A stretch of DNA of 64,000 nt from Paenibacillus sp. FSL W8-0186 (GTDB lineage Bacteria; Bacillota; Bacilli; Paenibacillales; Paenibacillaceae). The notes under the pieces were generated by a model. That model did not search any database and was not told where the DNA came from. It worked only from the letters and a program-made list of their open reading frames with translations. The translations under genes were made by a program, and so were the position numbers. Below, one piece after another: positions 1 through 8,143 of this stretch. How positions within the stretch are numbered: position 1 is the stretch's first letter; the number at the start of each line of letters is the position of its first letter. The stretch spans positions 1,102,001 to 1,166,000 of the forward strand of contig NZ_CP150207.1 of NCBI RefSeq assembly GCF_037969765.1, in the 5' to 3' direction.

Positions 1-680
1 CCATATTCGTTATCGATATGGCAATGTATCTCGCCAGTAATATAGGCTTGAACGCCCATCGAATATGCGTTTTTCATTTCGTCAACCATGTCGCCACATC
101 CAGCAACAACTGCGATTTTCCGAATCTCTTTATGCTCATGACCTTCAAAATCTACATAAGGTATCTCAAATATCTTTTGGAGCTTCTCAATTAACTGTTG
201 GGTATCCGTCTGATTAATCTCACAGATTAGTCCGGCCATGCCATTTGCATAGGGTACAAAACGGTCAATGATTTTAGCATCAAGTTCTTCAGCAATCGCC
301 ATATTTGTTCCAATAGACTCGTTATAATCCATTGGAGCGTGGCACGTATATACGGACAGCCGTTTATTAATAATTCGTTGCAATAAATCTTCTCGAATCG
401 GAACAAACCCTCTTCCCCAATTACCCCGGGGATCGCCACATTCCATGAATAGAGGATGATGCATGAATAATAAATCGCCCTCCTGAGATTCTTGAATGAA
501 TCGTTCTAGCATGAGGCCATTAAACCTTCTTGAGAAATCCTCTTCGAAGTACTTCTCCCATTGCAATTTGATCGGCTCATACACCATGGGTATAAACTTG
601 CTGAAACCTGGGTCCTTTTCTAAATCCATTACTCTAAACAAGGAATCCAATTCTGATTTAATTTTGACTAAAGAGTTCAT
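1..680 (-). CDS. Nif3-like dinuclear metal center protein (DUF34), 3' end cut by window edge
   Basis: Reading leftward from ATG at 680 (RBS aggaggg just upstream) gives 226 open codons before the window edge. The product has the NIF3/YqfO/DUF34 pattern: an early metal-binding segment with the FMHHPLF motif (about residue 73), then YTCHAPMDYN, and later the VVAGCGDM and YITGEIHCH motifs where further ligands are expected. Nif3-like proteins are conserved metal-binding hydrolase-type proteins; the substrate is unsettled. Missing sequence is only the C-terminal end. The gene stands alone behind a T-box leader, so it should be induced by shortage of one charged tRNA, which ties it to amino-acid metabolism in this organism. 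Family call is firm; biochemical role is not. Confidence 0.85.
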   Translation of the reverse strand, partial: MNSLVKIKSELDSLFRVMDLEKDPGFSKFIPMVYEPIKLQWEKYFEEDFSRRFNGLMLERFIQESQEGDLLFMHHPLFMECGDPRGNWGRGFVPIREDLLQRIINKRLSVYTCHAPMDYNESIGTNMAIAEELDAKIIDRFVPYANGMAGLICEINQTDTQQLIEKLQKIFEIPYVDFEGHEHKEIRKIAVVAGCGDMVDEMKNAYSMGVQAYITGEIHCHIDNEY

Positions 681-694
681 ACTATCCCTCCTAG

Positions 695-945
695 CAAAAT
701 AAAAAACACTCATCCCGTATGGGACGAGCGTTATACCCGTGGTTCCACCCAAATTAACGTTAACCAGGTTACTTTTGAAGATCAGTAACGGAATCACCCG
801 ATAAGAAATACTAGCGCATTCGCGTGTTCATTCTACAGCTAACAAGGTGGTAAAACGAATTATGAATCAGAAGGGACTTTCAGCGTTGTTCCCTCTCTCT
901 GTACAGCTCATCAAAAAGTTCCATATCCTTGGTTATTGCTTTGCA
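695..945 (-). promoter_or_regulatory. T-box leader (tRNA-sensing riboswitch) of the Nif3-like gene
   Basis: On the minus strand the leader carries the T-box core GGGTGGAACC (741-750), which pairs with the tRNA acceptor end. It is followed by a terminator stem CGCTCGTCCC / GGGATGAGTG with a T run (about 701-730), 20 nt before the Nif3-like RBS. Upstream, AGAGAGAGGGA and GCTGAAAGTCCC segments fit the stem I AG-bulge and distal region. The specifier is uncertain: the 3' side of stem I reads TTTACCACC, so ACC (Thr) or TTT (Phe) are candidates. T-box identity is well supported; the amino acid is not. Confidence 0.85.
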
Positions 946-1356
946 GTATACAATAACTCGATTTATTTAAACTGTAAATAAATTCAATTATAAGGGGATT
1001 TAGTTAACAACTATAAGCAATTCATATTGGTAAATCAAACCATTCTACTGATACAATTATTAATACAAAGAAAATGTAAGAATATTGTAGAATATGGGAG
1101 AGGATGTTATGCTTCTATCCAATAATGTTACCTCACGTTGCTTAAATCTACCCAAGCTATTATGCCAAGATGTATAAAGACGTGAAATTAACGTAAATCA
1201 ATGCATTTCATCGCTAAAAATTGCGTTCTCCATCCCTTGCAAGTCGGACAATGACTCTCCATCGATAGAACACTAAAATCGTATGGTTCGCCGTACATCT
1301 TCATCCCCTTATACATATTCGGCTCAATTTCTAATCCAGAGAGGAGCAACGCCATC
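946..1356. other. Intergenic stretch, divergent promoters expected
   Basis: AT-rich spacer between the T-box leader (minus strand) and the FGGY kinase (plus strand). It must hold both promoters, but I could not fix -35/-10 pairs with confidence. A 22-codon reading frame starts at 1109 behind gggagagg but has no other support. Confidence 0.5.
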
Positions 1357-2970
1357 TTGGATCAAAATATGAAACAAGCGATAGTCAGGGGAGAAACCTC
1401 GCTTGGCATCGAATTTGGATCTACACGAATCAAGGCTGTACTGATTGATTATAATTTTGAAACAATCGGTTCCAGCAGTTATGAGTGGGAAAACCAATTG
1501 ATCGACGGTTATTGGACCTACGATCTCAATGAAGTGATTAACGGGTTGCAAGAAACCTATCGCCAATTAAAGCAAGAGGTTGAGAATAATTATGGTGTAA
1601 CATTGCAAAAAATCGGATCAATCGGATGCTCTGCCATGATGCAGGGCTATATTGCTCTTGATCAAGCAGGGGAGCTGCTGGTTCCGTTCCGTACATGGCG
1701 CAATGCCACAACGGGTACTGCCGCATCGGAGCTAACCGAGAAATTCCAGTTTAAAATTCCAGAACGCTGGAGCATCGCACATTTGTATCAAGCGATTTTG
1801 AACGATGAAGAGCATGTCGCCAACATAGATTATATTACGACTTTGTCGGGTTACATTCATTGGGTGTTGACGGGCAGCAAGGCTCTTGGTTTGGGGGATG
1901 CCTCCGGTATGTTCCCAATCGATAAAGCTGCGCAGCAATATAATGAAGATATGTTGAAGAAGTTTGACGATTTAATTGCCGATAAGGGCTACCCTTGGAA
2001 TCTTAAAGATATTTTGCCTAAAGTTTATACTGCAGGTGAACATACTGGATATCTCAATGATGCTGGTGCCCGACTATTAGACCCATCAGGCAACCTATTA
2101 GCAGGTATTCCGCTATGTCCTCCAGAGGGTGATGCCGGAACAGGCATGGTCGCTACAAATAGTGTCAGAAAGCGTACCGGCAACATTTCCGTAGGTACGT
2201 CGATTTTTGCCATGTTTGTACTGGAGAAAGATTTGTCCACGGTGTACCCTGAGATTGACATCGTGGCTACACCTGATGGCAGCCCTGTCGGCATGGTTCT
2301 TGCTAACAACTGCTCCAGCGATATTAATGCATGGCTCGGCTTGTTCCGTGAATTCTCTGAAGCAATGGGGCTGAAGCCCGATATGAACCAATTATTCAGC
2401 GTCCTGTTCAATAAAGCGCTGGAAGCAGACGCTGATGGCGGCGGCTTGCTGAGCTATGGCTACTATTCAAGCGAGAACATTACCGGGCTTGCAAAAGGTC
2501 GTCCGCTGTTCGTGCGTTCTCCAGAAAGCCGCTTCAATCTAGCTAACTTTATGAGAGTACATCTGTTTACCGCGTTTGCTGCACTAAGGCTGGGGATGGA
2601 TATTTTGACACAGAAGGAGCATGTAACGATTGACCGTATTTTTGCGCATGGCGGATTGTTCAAAACACCACTAGTCGGCCAAAAAATATGTGCCGCAGCA
2701 CTGAATGTTCCTGTTTCGGTTATGTCTACGGCTGGTGAGGGCGGCGCATGGGGCATGGCCGTTTTGGCATCTTATATGATTAATAAGGAGCAGCACGAGG
2801 GCTTGGTTGATTACCTTTCCACTAAAGTGTTCAAGGATGCAGAGGGACAAGAGGTTTATCCTGACAGCGCAGATGTGAATGGCTTTGCCTTGTTTATGGA
2901 GCGTTACACGGAAGGGCTGGCCATTGAACAGGCAGCGGTAGATCACTTTGTGGAAAATTGGAAGAAATGA
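1357..2970 (+). CDS. FGGY-family carbohydrate kinase (xylulokinase/ribulokinase-like)
   Basis: 537-residue protein of the FGGY sugar kinase family (ATP-dependent phosphorylation of a pentulose or related sugar). The N-terminal phosphate-binding motif [12 protein letters not shown] lies at about residues 17-28, the first-domain segment [12 protein letters not shown] at about 90, the second-domain phosphate motif [12 protein letters not shown] near 277, and the C-terminal adenosine-binding motif [10 protein letters not shown] near 430. Length matches the family (about 500-560). Start chosen is TTG 1357, 10 nt after gagaggag; ATG 1369 would be too far from that RBS. It is monocistronic here with no isomerase or transporter beside it, so the sugar cannot be assigned; xylulose, ribulose or a rarer pentulose are possible. 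Xylan-related genes elsewhere in the window make a pentose plausible. Confidence 0.8.
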   Translation: MDQNMKQAIVRGETSLGIEFGSTRIKAVLIDYNFETIGSSSYEWENQLIDGYWTYDLNEVINGLQETYRQLKQEVENNYGVTLQKIGSIGCSAMMQGYIALDQAGELLVPFRTWRNATTGTAASELTEKFQFKIPERWSIAHLYQAILNDEEHVANIDYITTLSGYIHWVLTGSKALGLGDASGMFPIDKAAQQYNEDMLKKFDDLIADKGYPWNLKDILPKVYTAGEHTGYLNDAGARLLDPSGNLLAGIPLCPPEGDAGTGMVATNSVRKRTGNISVGTSIFAMFVLEKDLSTVYPEIDIVATPDGSPVGMVLANNCSSDINAWLGLFREFSEAMGLKPDMNQLFSVLFNKALEADADGGGLLSYGYYSSENITGLAKGRPLFVRSPESRFNLANFMRVHLFTAFAALRLGMDILTQKEHVTIDRIFAHGGLFKTPLVGQKICAAALNVPVSVMSTAGEGGAWGMAVLASYMINKEQHEGLVDYLSTKVFKDAEGQEVYPDSADVNGFALFMERYTEGLAIEQAAVDHFVENWKK

Positions 2971-3105
2971 GGCCGGTGGGGAGTCGCTTCGGGCTGCTTC
3001 CTTTTGCTGTACTTACGTGGCTCTAATGAGTAAGGGCTAGCTCTGTTCGGTCTGTTCGGTCGGCCTTCGGAAATAGAATTAGAAATAAGCCGGATTCCTG
3101 ACAAA

Positions 3106-3150
3106 GGGGGCTGTAAGCAGCCTGCCTAACAGCAACCTGTTACAGTCCCC
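3106..3150. terminator. Hairpin after FGGY kinase
   Basis: Arms gggggctgtaa (3106-3116) and ttacagtcccc (3140-3150) form an 11-bp stem with one G-U pair. There is no strong T run, so termination is only possible. It also abuts the rhodanese remnant. Confidence 0.4.
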
Positions 3151-3222
3151 AAGCCCGCGTCCGACGTGGGCCCCTAGCTCTTACTCTTCCCCCGTCGCCA
3201 CCGATTCAATCGCTCCAGCTTC
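3150..3222 (-). pseudogene. 3' fragment of a second rhodanese-type sulfurtransferase gene
   Basis: The stretch repeats, with substitutions and small gaps, the 3' end of the intact sulfurtransferase gene at 8144-8995: both contain cccgcgtccg, cttac, tcccccacag/tcccccgtcg and caatcgctccagctt. The reading frame is destroyed. Together with the fragment at 3955-4336 it represents one decayed paralog whose two parts are now separated by about 730 bp of unrelated DNA. Confidence 0.75.
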
Positions 3223-3307
3223 TTACCCCCACGAACCCCTATTCTTGAATAGTTCCGAAGCAAAAAAGTGGGGGTTCCGATCAGCGCAAAGGCCAAGTGA
3301 GTCAAGA

Positions 3308-3402
3308 TAGCACCCCAAGTGTTGGAGGGGCTGGTTGTGGACGGATGGCGGCTTGTTTGCGAGTTGTTGAATGGTTGTTTGCAGCTTACTGGCTGATGTT
3401 AG
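3308..3402. repeat. Dispersed repeat, copy 1 (shared with 5632-5717)
   Basis: About 85 bp are clearly related to 5632-5717: both read tagcacc, ggttgtgga, ggcttgtttgc and the run agttgttgaatggttgt. In the second copy this sequence directly follows a tyrosine-recombinase remnant. I read it as the leftover end of a mobile element, not as a gene. Confidence 0.6.
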
Positions 3403-3407
3403 CAATA

Positions 3408-3743
3408 CTAATAAACCTTCGGTTGTACAACACCAGAAAAGCGTTGTGCCAATGCTTCGGAAAACGGAAGAATCATGTTCTTATTCCAGTCAGACAGTCG
3501 ATTATTATGAATTTCAACAAATAGCCTTTTCTTATTAGGCCAATAAGTTACTTCAAGTACACCGGAGGTTTTACCCTGTTTTAAGTGATAATGGATTGAT
3601 CCTTTCATAGTGGAAAGCGTCGTCTTCAGTGTAATTTCGAGTTGAAATTCGGAAATTACCTCTTCGAGTTCTTGTACAATGAGATCTACATCAAGAAGCT
3701 TTACTTCTGAGAGTTTTGAGTTCATTACTTCATAAACGATCAT
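3408..3743 (-). CDS. Hypothetical protein (111 aa)
   Basis: A 111-residue acidic/amphipathic protein with no signal peptide or membrane segment. The N-terminal half is rich in charged helix (LIVQELEEVISEFQLEI) and is followed by a likely beta-rich part (GVLEVTYWPNKKRLFVEIHNNRLSDWN). The internal consistency (even codon use, hydrophobic periodicity, conserved-looking GTSGVLEVTYWP style motif) suggests a real small family; I do not recognise a function. It sits inside the DNA that splits the rhodanese pseudogene, so it may have arrived with the inserted element. The RBS is weak (ggtggtg a few bases before ATG 3743). Confidence 0.5.
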   Translation of the reverse strand: MIVYEVMNSKLSEVKLLDVDLIVQELEEVISEFQLEITLKTTLSTMKGSIHYHLKQGKTSGVLEVTYWPNKKRLFVEIHNNRLSDWNKNMILPFSEALAQRFSGVVQPKVY

Positions 3744-3954
3744 TCAGTAACACCACCGTTACATTAAGTGCCAGTCTTCTTTCCATTGTTGTGGAATGTT
3801 GAGCCCCGGCTGTTTTAAAGCAACATACCATTGCCTTTGATGAATTGATTCATGCTGATAGGAACATTTGTTCTTTGGTTAAATCTACCATATGTTTACT
3901 TTTCGTGCAATAACATTCTTTATGATTCCCCTCCTTCCTTGTCCGCTAGGATTA

Positions 3955-4336
3955 TCTCAATTGTATAATCACCATCTAGAGCATCAATCACATCAGATAG
4001 ACTAGCTCGGCGCTGTTCTACGGACGTCCACTTTCCTTCGGCGTCCAGGTTGATCTTTCAAAAAGCGTTGATCGTGCTGGGGATATGTCCTGCTTTGGCA
4101 TCAATGAGCTCGGTCTGCCCAAGATACCGGGGGGCTTCGCGAGAATCGACCAACAGTACATCAGGACTGCCAATCCACTGCGGACATCGTCCACATCGGC
4201 GATCCATACATCACGTACCGCAGGTTGGAAGGACGAAGGGATGATCACCCTTTGATCGGCGGCTACGGGATAGCCGTCTTGTTGCCATGTTGAGAATCCT
4301 TCATCCATCACATACACCTGCTCGTGGCCGAGTACA
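3955..4336 (-). pseudogene. Internal fragment of a second rhodanese-type sulfurtransferase gene
   Basis: The translated minus strand gives YVMDEGFSTWQQDGYPVAAD and VIIPSSFQPAVR, near-identical to residues of the intact sulfurtransferase at 8144-8995. It then shifts frame around 4140-4200, losing the in-frame match to SREAPRYLGQTEPIDAKAGHIPSA, although the nucleotide similarity continues (caagataccggggggcttcgcgagaatcgac in both). Similarity stops near 4336, inside the codons after the linker. Both termini and the catalytic CGSGVSAC loop are absent, so the copy is dead. Confidence 0.85.
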
Positions 4337-4338
4337 GC

Positions 4339-4377
4339 AATAACCCCAGGAATGCCGCAGCATTCCTGGGGTTATTT
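4339..4377. terminator. Strong terminator of the CE1 esterase gene
   Basis: Arms aataaccccaggaatg (4339-4354) and cattcctggggttatt (4361-4376) form a perfect 16-bp stem with a short loop, 18 bp past the esterase stop. Short T-rich ends on both sides suggest it can work in either direction. Confidence 0.75.
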
Positions 4378-4395
4378 AATGAAGCGGTCATGATT

Positions 4396-5277
4396 CTACT
4401 TGAAGATACGCTGAGAGAATTGATAGAGCCCGCTGCTCCACACCTTACCTTCATGCCCGCCGACATCCAGATACCACATGTGGGGAATATTCATGGAGTT
4501 CAAGCTGTTATGAAAGTTTTGACTTACCGACAGCAGATTGTCCGACGCACCGCAAGACAGCCATAGCAGGTTTAGTTGACTGGCCGTCTGGGACGGGTTG
4601 GTGATAAGCTGCGACGCCGGCTTTGTATTAGGCGCGGATGAAAATGCGCCAATCCAGGAGAATTTGTCCAGATGCTTTAACCCGAAGTTCAGCGATTGCC
4701 CGCCGCCCATCGACAGACCAGCCAAAGCTCGATGCTGAGCATTGGCATATACCGGAAAATGAGTGTCAATGTAAGGGACGAGGTCATTGATCAGGTCAAA
4801 CTCGAAGGTTTCGAAGGCAGCTACCTTGTCCGGTGCAAAAATATCGCCGATTGGACGATCATCCTGCATGGCGCGGCCGTTCGGGAAAACAACAATCATC
4901 GGCTCCAGCTTGTTATCGGCGTACAGGTTGTCCAAAATATTTCTAGGGTTCATCTGATTGAGCCATTCATATTGATCCCCGCCAATGCCGTGCAGCAAGT
5001 AGAGGACATTATAGGTTTTCGACGTTGTATAGCCCGGAGGAGTATAAACCATTGCATTCCGTGTTTTGCCTACTGTTGTAGAATAATAGGAAATTTGCTG
5101 CACATTTCCGCGAGGAATATTATGACGGTAAGCGTCGTATCCCTGGGGTGCCGGGATTACGGTTCCACCGGAAAATGCGGCGGCGGCACCGCTTATATTT
5201 TGCGTTGGAGATGCGGCATAGGACATCGATGGGACGAGCAGCGTAATGAGCACAACGAGAGTAAAAAGTTTTTTCAT
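4396..5277 (-). CDS. Secreted CE1-type esterase (acetylxylan/feruloyl esterase-like)
   Basis: 293-residue alpha/beta hydrolase of the esterase D / CE1 type, the group that removes acetyl or feruloyl groups from xylan. Residues 1-21 are a classic signal peptide (MKKLF, hydrophobic core, SMSYA cleavage), so the enzyme is exported. The oxyanion segment LLHGIGGDQYEW lies at 94-105, the nucleophile is Ser189 in GLSMGGG, and likely triad partners are Asp246 (GASDN) and His275 (GGHEG). A cre-like operator and a leader hairpin lie upstream, and a strong terminator lies downstream. Catabolite control and export fit a polysaccharide-degrading role; the exact ester cannot be told from sequence. Confidence 0.85.
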   Translation of the reverse strand: MKKLFTLVVLITLLVPSMSYAASPTQNISGAAAAFSGGTVIPAPQGYDAYRHNIPRGNVQQISYYSTTVGKTRNAMVYTPPGYTTSKTYNVLYLLHGIGGDQYEWLNQMNPRNILDNLYADNKLEPMIVVFPNGRAMQDDRPIGDIFAPDKVAAFETFEFDLINDLVPYIDTHFPVYANAQHRALAGLSMGGGQSLNFGLKHLDKFSWIGAFSSAPNTKPASQLITNPSQTASQLNLLWLSCGASDNLLSVSQNFHNSLNSMNIPHMWYLDVGGHEGKVWSSGLYQFSQRIFK

Positions 5278-5342
5278 TTCACTTGTCCTCCTTGTTTTTG
5301 ATGTTTTGGCCTTGCACTTTGGAGTGAGTTATAAATGCGTGG

Positions 5343-5416
5343 CGGCTCCCCCTTTCGAGACCTGCGGCAATGCGCAGGAAGCAAGTCTCGCATAGTTATA
5401 ATGTAAGCGCTTTAAA
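5343..5416 (-). promoter_or_regulatory. cre-like catabolite operator and leader hairpin of the CE1 esterase gene
   Basis: TGTAAGCGCTTTAA at 5402-5415 matches the CcpA cre consensus closely, with one deviating position near the end. Between it and the esterase RBS, minus-strand arms cgagacttgcttcctgcg and cgcaggtctcg (about 5355-5392) form an interrupted leader stem. Carbon catabolite repression is inferred from the motif alone. Confidence 0.55.
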
Positions 5417-5478
5417 ATAATATTACTATATTTAGTAAATAATGTAAATATTTATAATTCCTTCTCTCTATCAGGACC

Positions 5479-5640
5479 AAACGAGAATACCCGGTGAATC
5501 CCCACTTTTTCGAGAGCAGGTGGCTTGAGCTTGTACGCAACTCGGGGCCGCCCAAGATACGGTTCCACGATCTGCGCCACACGCATGCGAGCTTGTTGCT
5601 CAAGTTAAACGTGCATCCAAAGATCGCGGCGGAGGTAGCA
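5479..5640 (+). pseudogene. Remnant of a phage-type tyrosine recombinase
   Basis: Frame starting near 5491 encodes NPHFFESRWLELVRN, KIRFHDLRHTHASLLLK and NVHPKI, which is the catalytic region of phage/ICE integrases (HxLRHTHAS box with the active-site Arg and His). An in-frame break separates it from an upstream PNEN-like segment near 5479, everything N-terminal is missing, and the usual LGH and active-site Tyr parts after VHPKI are replaced by unrelated sequence. It is a dead fragment marking a former integration. Confidence 0.8.
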
Positions 5641-5717
5641 CCCGGAAGGTGGATGGCTGGGTTGTGGAGGGATATGGGCTTGTTTGCAAGTTGTTGAATG
5701 GTTGTTAGTAGGCTGTT
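5632..5717. repeat. Dispersed repeat, copy 2 (shared with 3308-3402)
   Basis: Related at roughly four positions in five to 3308-3402, including the identical run agttgttgaatggttgt. It directly abuts the integrase remnant. Confidence 0.6.
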
Positions 5718-5858
5718 TACAACCCGATCCACATTTTTTTAGTGTACCCGACATGGGCAACTAAATCTTGGTGGTGAAAATCGACTTGCATTATCCACTT
5801 TCATTTTTAATTAATAAAATATCGATTAAATTAAAAATGATGTCACAAAATCAGCTCT

Positions 5859-5887
5859 TTGAACTGTTATAAGGGTACAGTCGACTG
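5859..5887 (+). promoter_or_regulatory. Possible autoregulated ECF-type promoter
   Basis: TTGAAC (5859-5864) is followed after 16 nt by TCGAC (5881-5885), about 10-15 nt before the RBS of the sigma factor gene. TGAAC...GTC spacing resembles promoters read by ECF sigma factors, which often drive their own genes. Motif-based and weak. Confidence 0.35.
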
Positions 5888-5909
5888 ATAAATAATAGGA
5901 GGTGAGCTT

Positions 5910-6446
5910 CTGGAGGAAATAGACATTGGAAAAAGGTTTGTTAATGGCGGAGAAGATGAACTGGAAGAGATAATCAATCTCTATGGTGAAAAACTCCTTC
6001 GCTATGCAACGGCGATTCTATGTGATTATCATGAAGCAGAAAATATTGTACAAGAAGTCTTTCTTTCAGCCTATCAAAATCGGAATATATTTGATGGCAA
6101 TAACCTATCCGCATGGTTGTACAAAATTACTTATAATCGCTGTTTAAATCAACTAAAAAAGCGTAAGATCCTATATTTTTATGATATTCGTAGTGAAGTC
6201 GTTTTACTAGAGAAAGATAAAGGTTTGAGTGATGAGATGCTCGGTGCGTTACAGAAGCTTAAACCTATGGAACGTGCCTTGTTATATGGGCGGATTATGG
6301 ATGAACAGAGTTACGAGGAACTATCTCAGCTTACAGGAAGTTCTCCGGCTGCATTACGCAAACAATATCAACGAGCCAAAGATAAAATAGTTAAATATCT
6401 TAATATTGAATATGGTAGAAAGGAGTCTTACTATGGGAAAATTTAA
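5910..6446 (+). CDS. ECF-type RNA polymerase sigma factor
   Basis: 178-residue sigma-70 family protein of the ECF type. Region 2 covers about residues 15-65 (LLRYATAILCDYHEAENIVQ, then SAWLYKITYNRCLNQLKKRK) and region 4 about 110-165 (LKPMERALLYGRIMDEQSYEELSQL with the SPAALRKQYQRAKDKI recognition helix). The only start that keeps region 2 and has a good RBS (ataggaggtgag) is CTG at 5910; the first conventional start in frame (TTG 6117) would delete region 2. It overlaps the downstream DUF4179 gene by 14 nt, the usual sigma/anti-sigma arrangement, so it is probably held inactive at the membrane until an unknown signal. Confidence 0.85.
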   Translation: MEEIDIGKRFVNGGEDELEEIINLYGEKLLRYATAILCDYHEAENIVQEVFLSAYQNRNIFDGNNLSAWLYKITYNRCLNQLKKRKILYFYDIRSEVVLLEKDKGLSDEMLGALQKLKPMERALLYGRIMDEQSYEELSQLTGSSPAALRKQYQRAKDKIVKYLNIEYGRKESYYGKI

Positions 6447-7869
6447 TATGGACGAAAAACATATACATGAAATGTTCTCCCAAATTAAGGTTGATTCAAG
6501 TAAACTTGCAGATCAGGTTAAAAGCCGATTGTATGAAGGTAGTGCTGAGCCTGCTAGACACCGCAGACGGTGGACAAGGTCAACAATTGCAGCTATTGCT
6601 ATATCGTTCGCATTGGTTACTAGTGCAACTGCTGCATCTTTAGGGAATTTTGATTGGTTCATAGAGAAGTTTAATCCCGATTTTGGTAAGATTGTTGAAC
6701 CGGTAGGAGTCTATAGTGAGGACGAAGGAATTCGCATGGAGGTTATCGGTGCACAGAAATATGAGAATAGGGCGATTATTTACCTATCTCTTCAGGATAG
6801 AACAGGTCAAAACCGATTGACGGAACAAACTGATTTTAGAGACGGATTCAATGTAAGAATGCATTCACCAACAAAAAAGGGAGCCAAAAGCGGAGACGAA
6901 GTTTTATCAGCCAGCATGTCATGGAAACAAAAAGTAATTTATTTTAATAAAGATACGAATACCATTTATTATGAGTTTAATATAACGGCTGATCCAGACA
7001 CACCATTAACGGATCCGTTGGAGCTTGGCAGTTTCCTTATTTATTTTAGCGAAAAAGCCTATATAGACGAACCCATTTCCGTATCCCTTACAGGAATTGA
7101 AGATGTAGAAACGATTCCTATTGAAAAAGCTCGGATTTGGGGGGGCAGTAATGTACCAAGTGACCTCAGTTCATTAACAGAGGCACTTATGCCAGGGGAT
7201 TATGCTTCCATGCCCCATGGCGAAAAAGATCAATGGGTTTCAAGTATCGGTATTATAGATGGGAAATTGCATGTGCAGATAGGAAAAAATTTTAATAAAG
7301 AGTTTGGTCCTAATGATCCCATGCTTTCTCTAAGGAGTCCAGACGGTAATTTAATCTCCTATGATTATAGTTTGGTATTTCTCAGTGATAAGAAAAATAA
7401 CCTTCTTGATCTTGAAAATAACGGTTATGATGAGGCTAAATATAAATATGAAGAATTTGTATTTCCTGTAATCGGCGAAAACCTTAGTAAATACACTCTT
7501 TATTATACGGGTTCCGTTTATTCTGGGGTTGAAGGCAACTGGAACGTGGCGGCAAATTCAAGTGATACGACTGCCAATTCACGTACTTGGAAAAATGATA
7601 TTTCAGTTGAAGGTCATCTTTTTGAATATATAACCCTCAGTCCTTTAGGATTACAAGTAATCGGTACCTATAAAGGTGAGAATTGTATGGTCAGTGATAT
7701 GCTGCTTGAAATTGAAACAGTAGACGGTAATATCCCATTGGAAGGTGGTGGAGGGAGCCAAAACTCTGATAAACATACCTTCAATTCAAGTTGGGATACG
7801 AAAGCACCTTTAGATATGACCAAAGTTAAAGCAATAATTATTAATGGCACTCGAATACCGGTTAAATAA
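6433..7869 (+). CDS. DUF4179 membrane protein, probable anti-sigma factor
   Basis: 478-residue protein starting at ATG 6433 (RBS agaaaggag 8 nt upstream; an earlier in-frame start at 6406 lacks an RBS). A short cytoplasmic N-terminus (about 50 residues) would bind the sigma factor encoded just upstream. One membrane helix follows at about 50-72 (STIAAIAISFALVTSATAA), then a large extracytoplasmic beta-rich domain typical of DUF4179 proteins that are paired with ECF sigma factors in Bacillota. The extracellular part is the likely sensor. Stimulus and regulon cannot be read from the sequence. Confidence 0.8.
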   Translation: MGKFNMDEKHIHEMFSQIKVDSSKLADQVKSRLYEGSAEPARHRRRWTRSTIAAIAISFALVTSATAASLGNFDWFIEKFNPDFGKIVEPVGVYSEDEGIRMEVIGAQKYENRAIIYLSLQDRTGQNRLTEQTDFRDGFNVRMHSPTKKGAKSGDEVLSASMSWKQKVIYFNKDTNTIYYEFNITADPDTPLTDPLELGSFLIYFSEKAYIDEPISVSLTGIEDVETIPIEKARIWGGSNVPSDLSSLTEALMPGDYASMPHGEKDQWVSSIGIIDGKLHVQIGKNFNKEFGPNDPMLSLRSPDGNLISYDYSLVFLSDKKNNLLDLENNGYDEAKYKYEEFVFPVIGENLSKYTLYYTGSVYSGVEGNWNVAANSSDTTANSRTWKNDISVEGHLFEYITLSPLGLQVIGTYKGENCMVSDMLLEIETVDGNIPLEGGGGSQNSDKHTFNSSWDTKAPLDMTKVKAIIINGTRIPVK

Positions 7870-7933
7870 CAAAATAATTAAAATAAAATTTTCAACACAT
7901 TAGTTTAACAAAAGCTCCATTTTGTTAAACAGG

Positions 7934-7966
7934 AAACCCTTGATCTTGAATGGATCAAGGGTTTTT
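7934..7966 (+). terminator. Terminator of the sigma/DUF4179 operon
   Basis: aacccttgatc / gatcaagggtt stem with a 7-nt loop followed by TTTTT. Confidence 0.85.
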
Positions 7967-8143
7967 AATATTGTAATTTCCTTAACGTTGTAAATCCGCA
8001 TTTTCCTGACGCTACCCCTTAATGGACAAGAAGTCAATCGTCTCCATAATTTAGGACGTTTGTAATGAAGAAGAGTTGCGCTATTCTGCCAGTTAGCTTA
8101 ACGGCCTTTCCCCAAACCCGCGTCCGGCGCGGTTTCTCGGTTC

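Noticed and set aside
1109..1177. 22-codon frame before the FGGY kinase
   Set aside because: Moderate RBS only; no conservation can be judged and composition is unremarkable.
3800..3940. Possible 13-codon minus-strand frame after ggaaggagggg
   Set aside because: Too short and in decayed DNA; probably a broken gene start.
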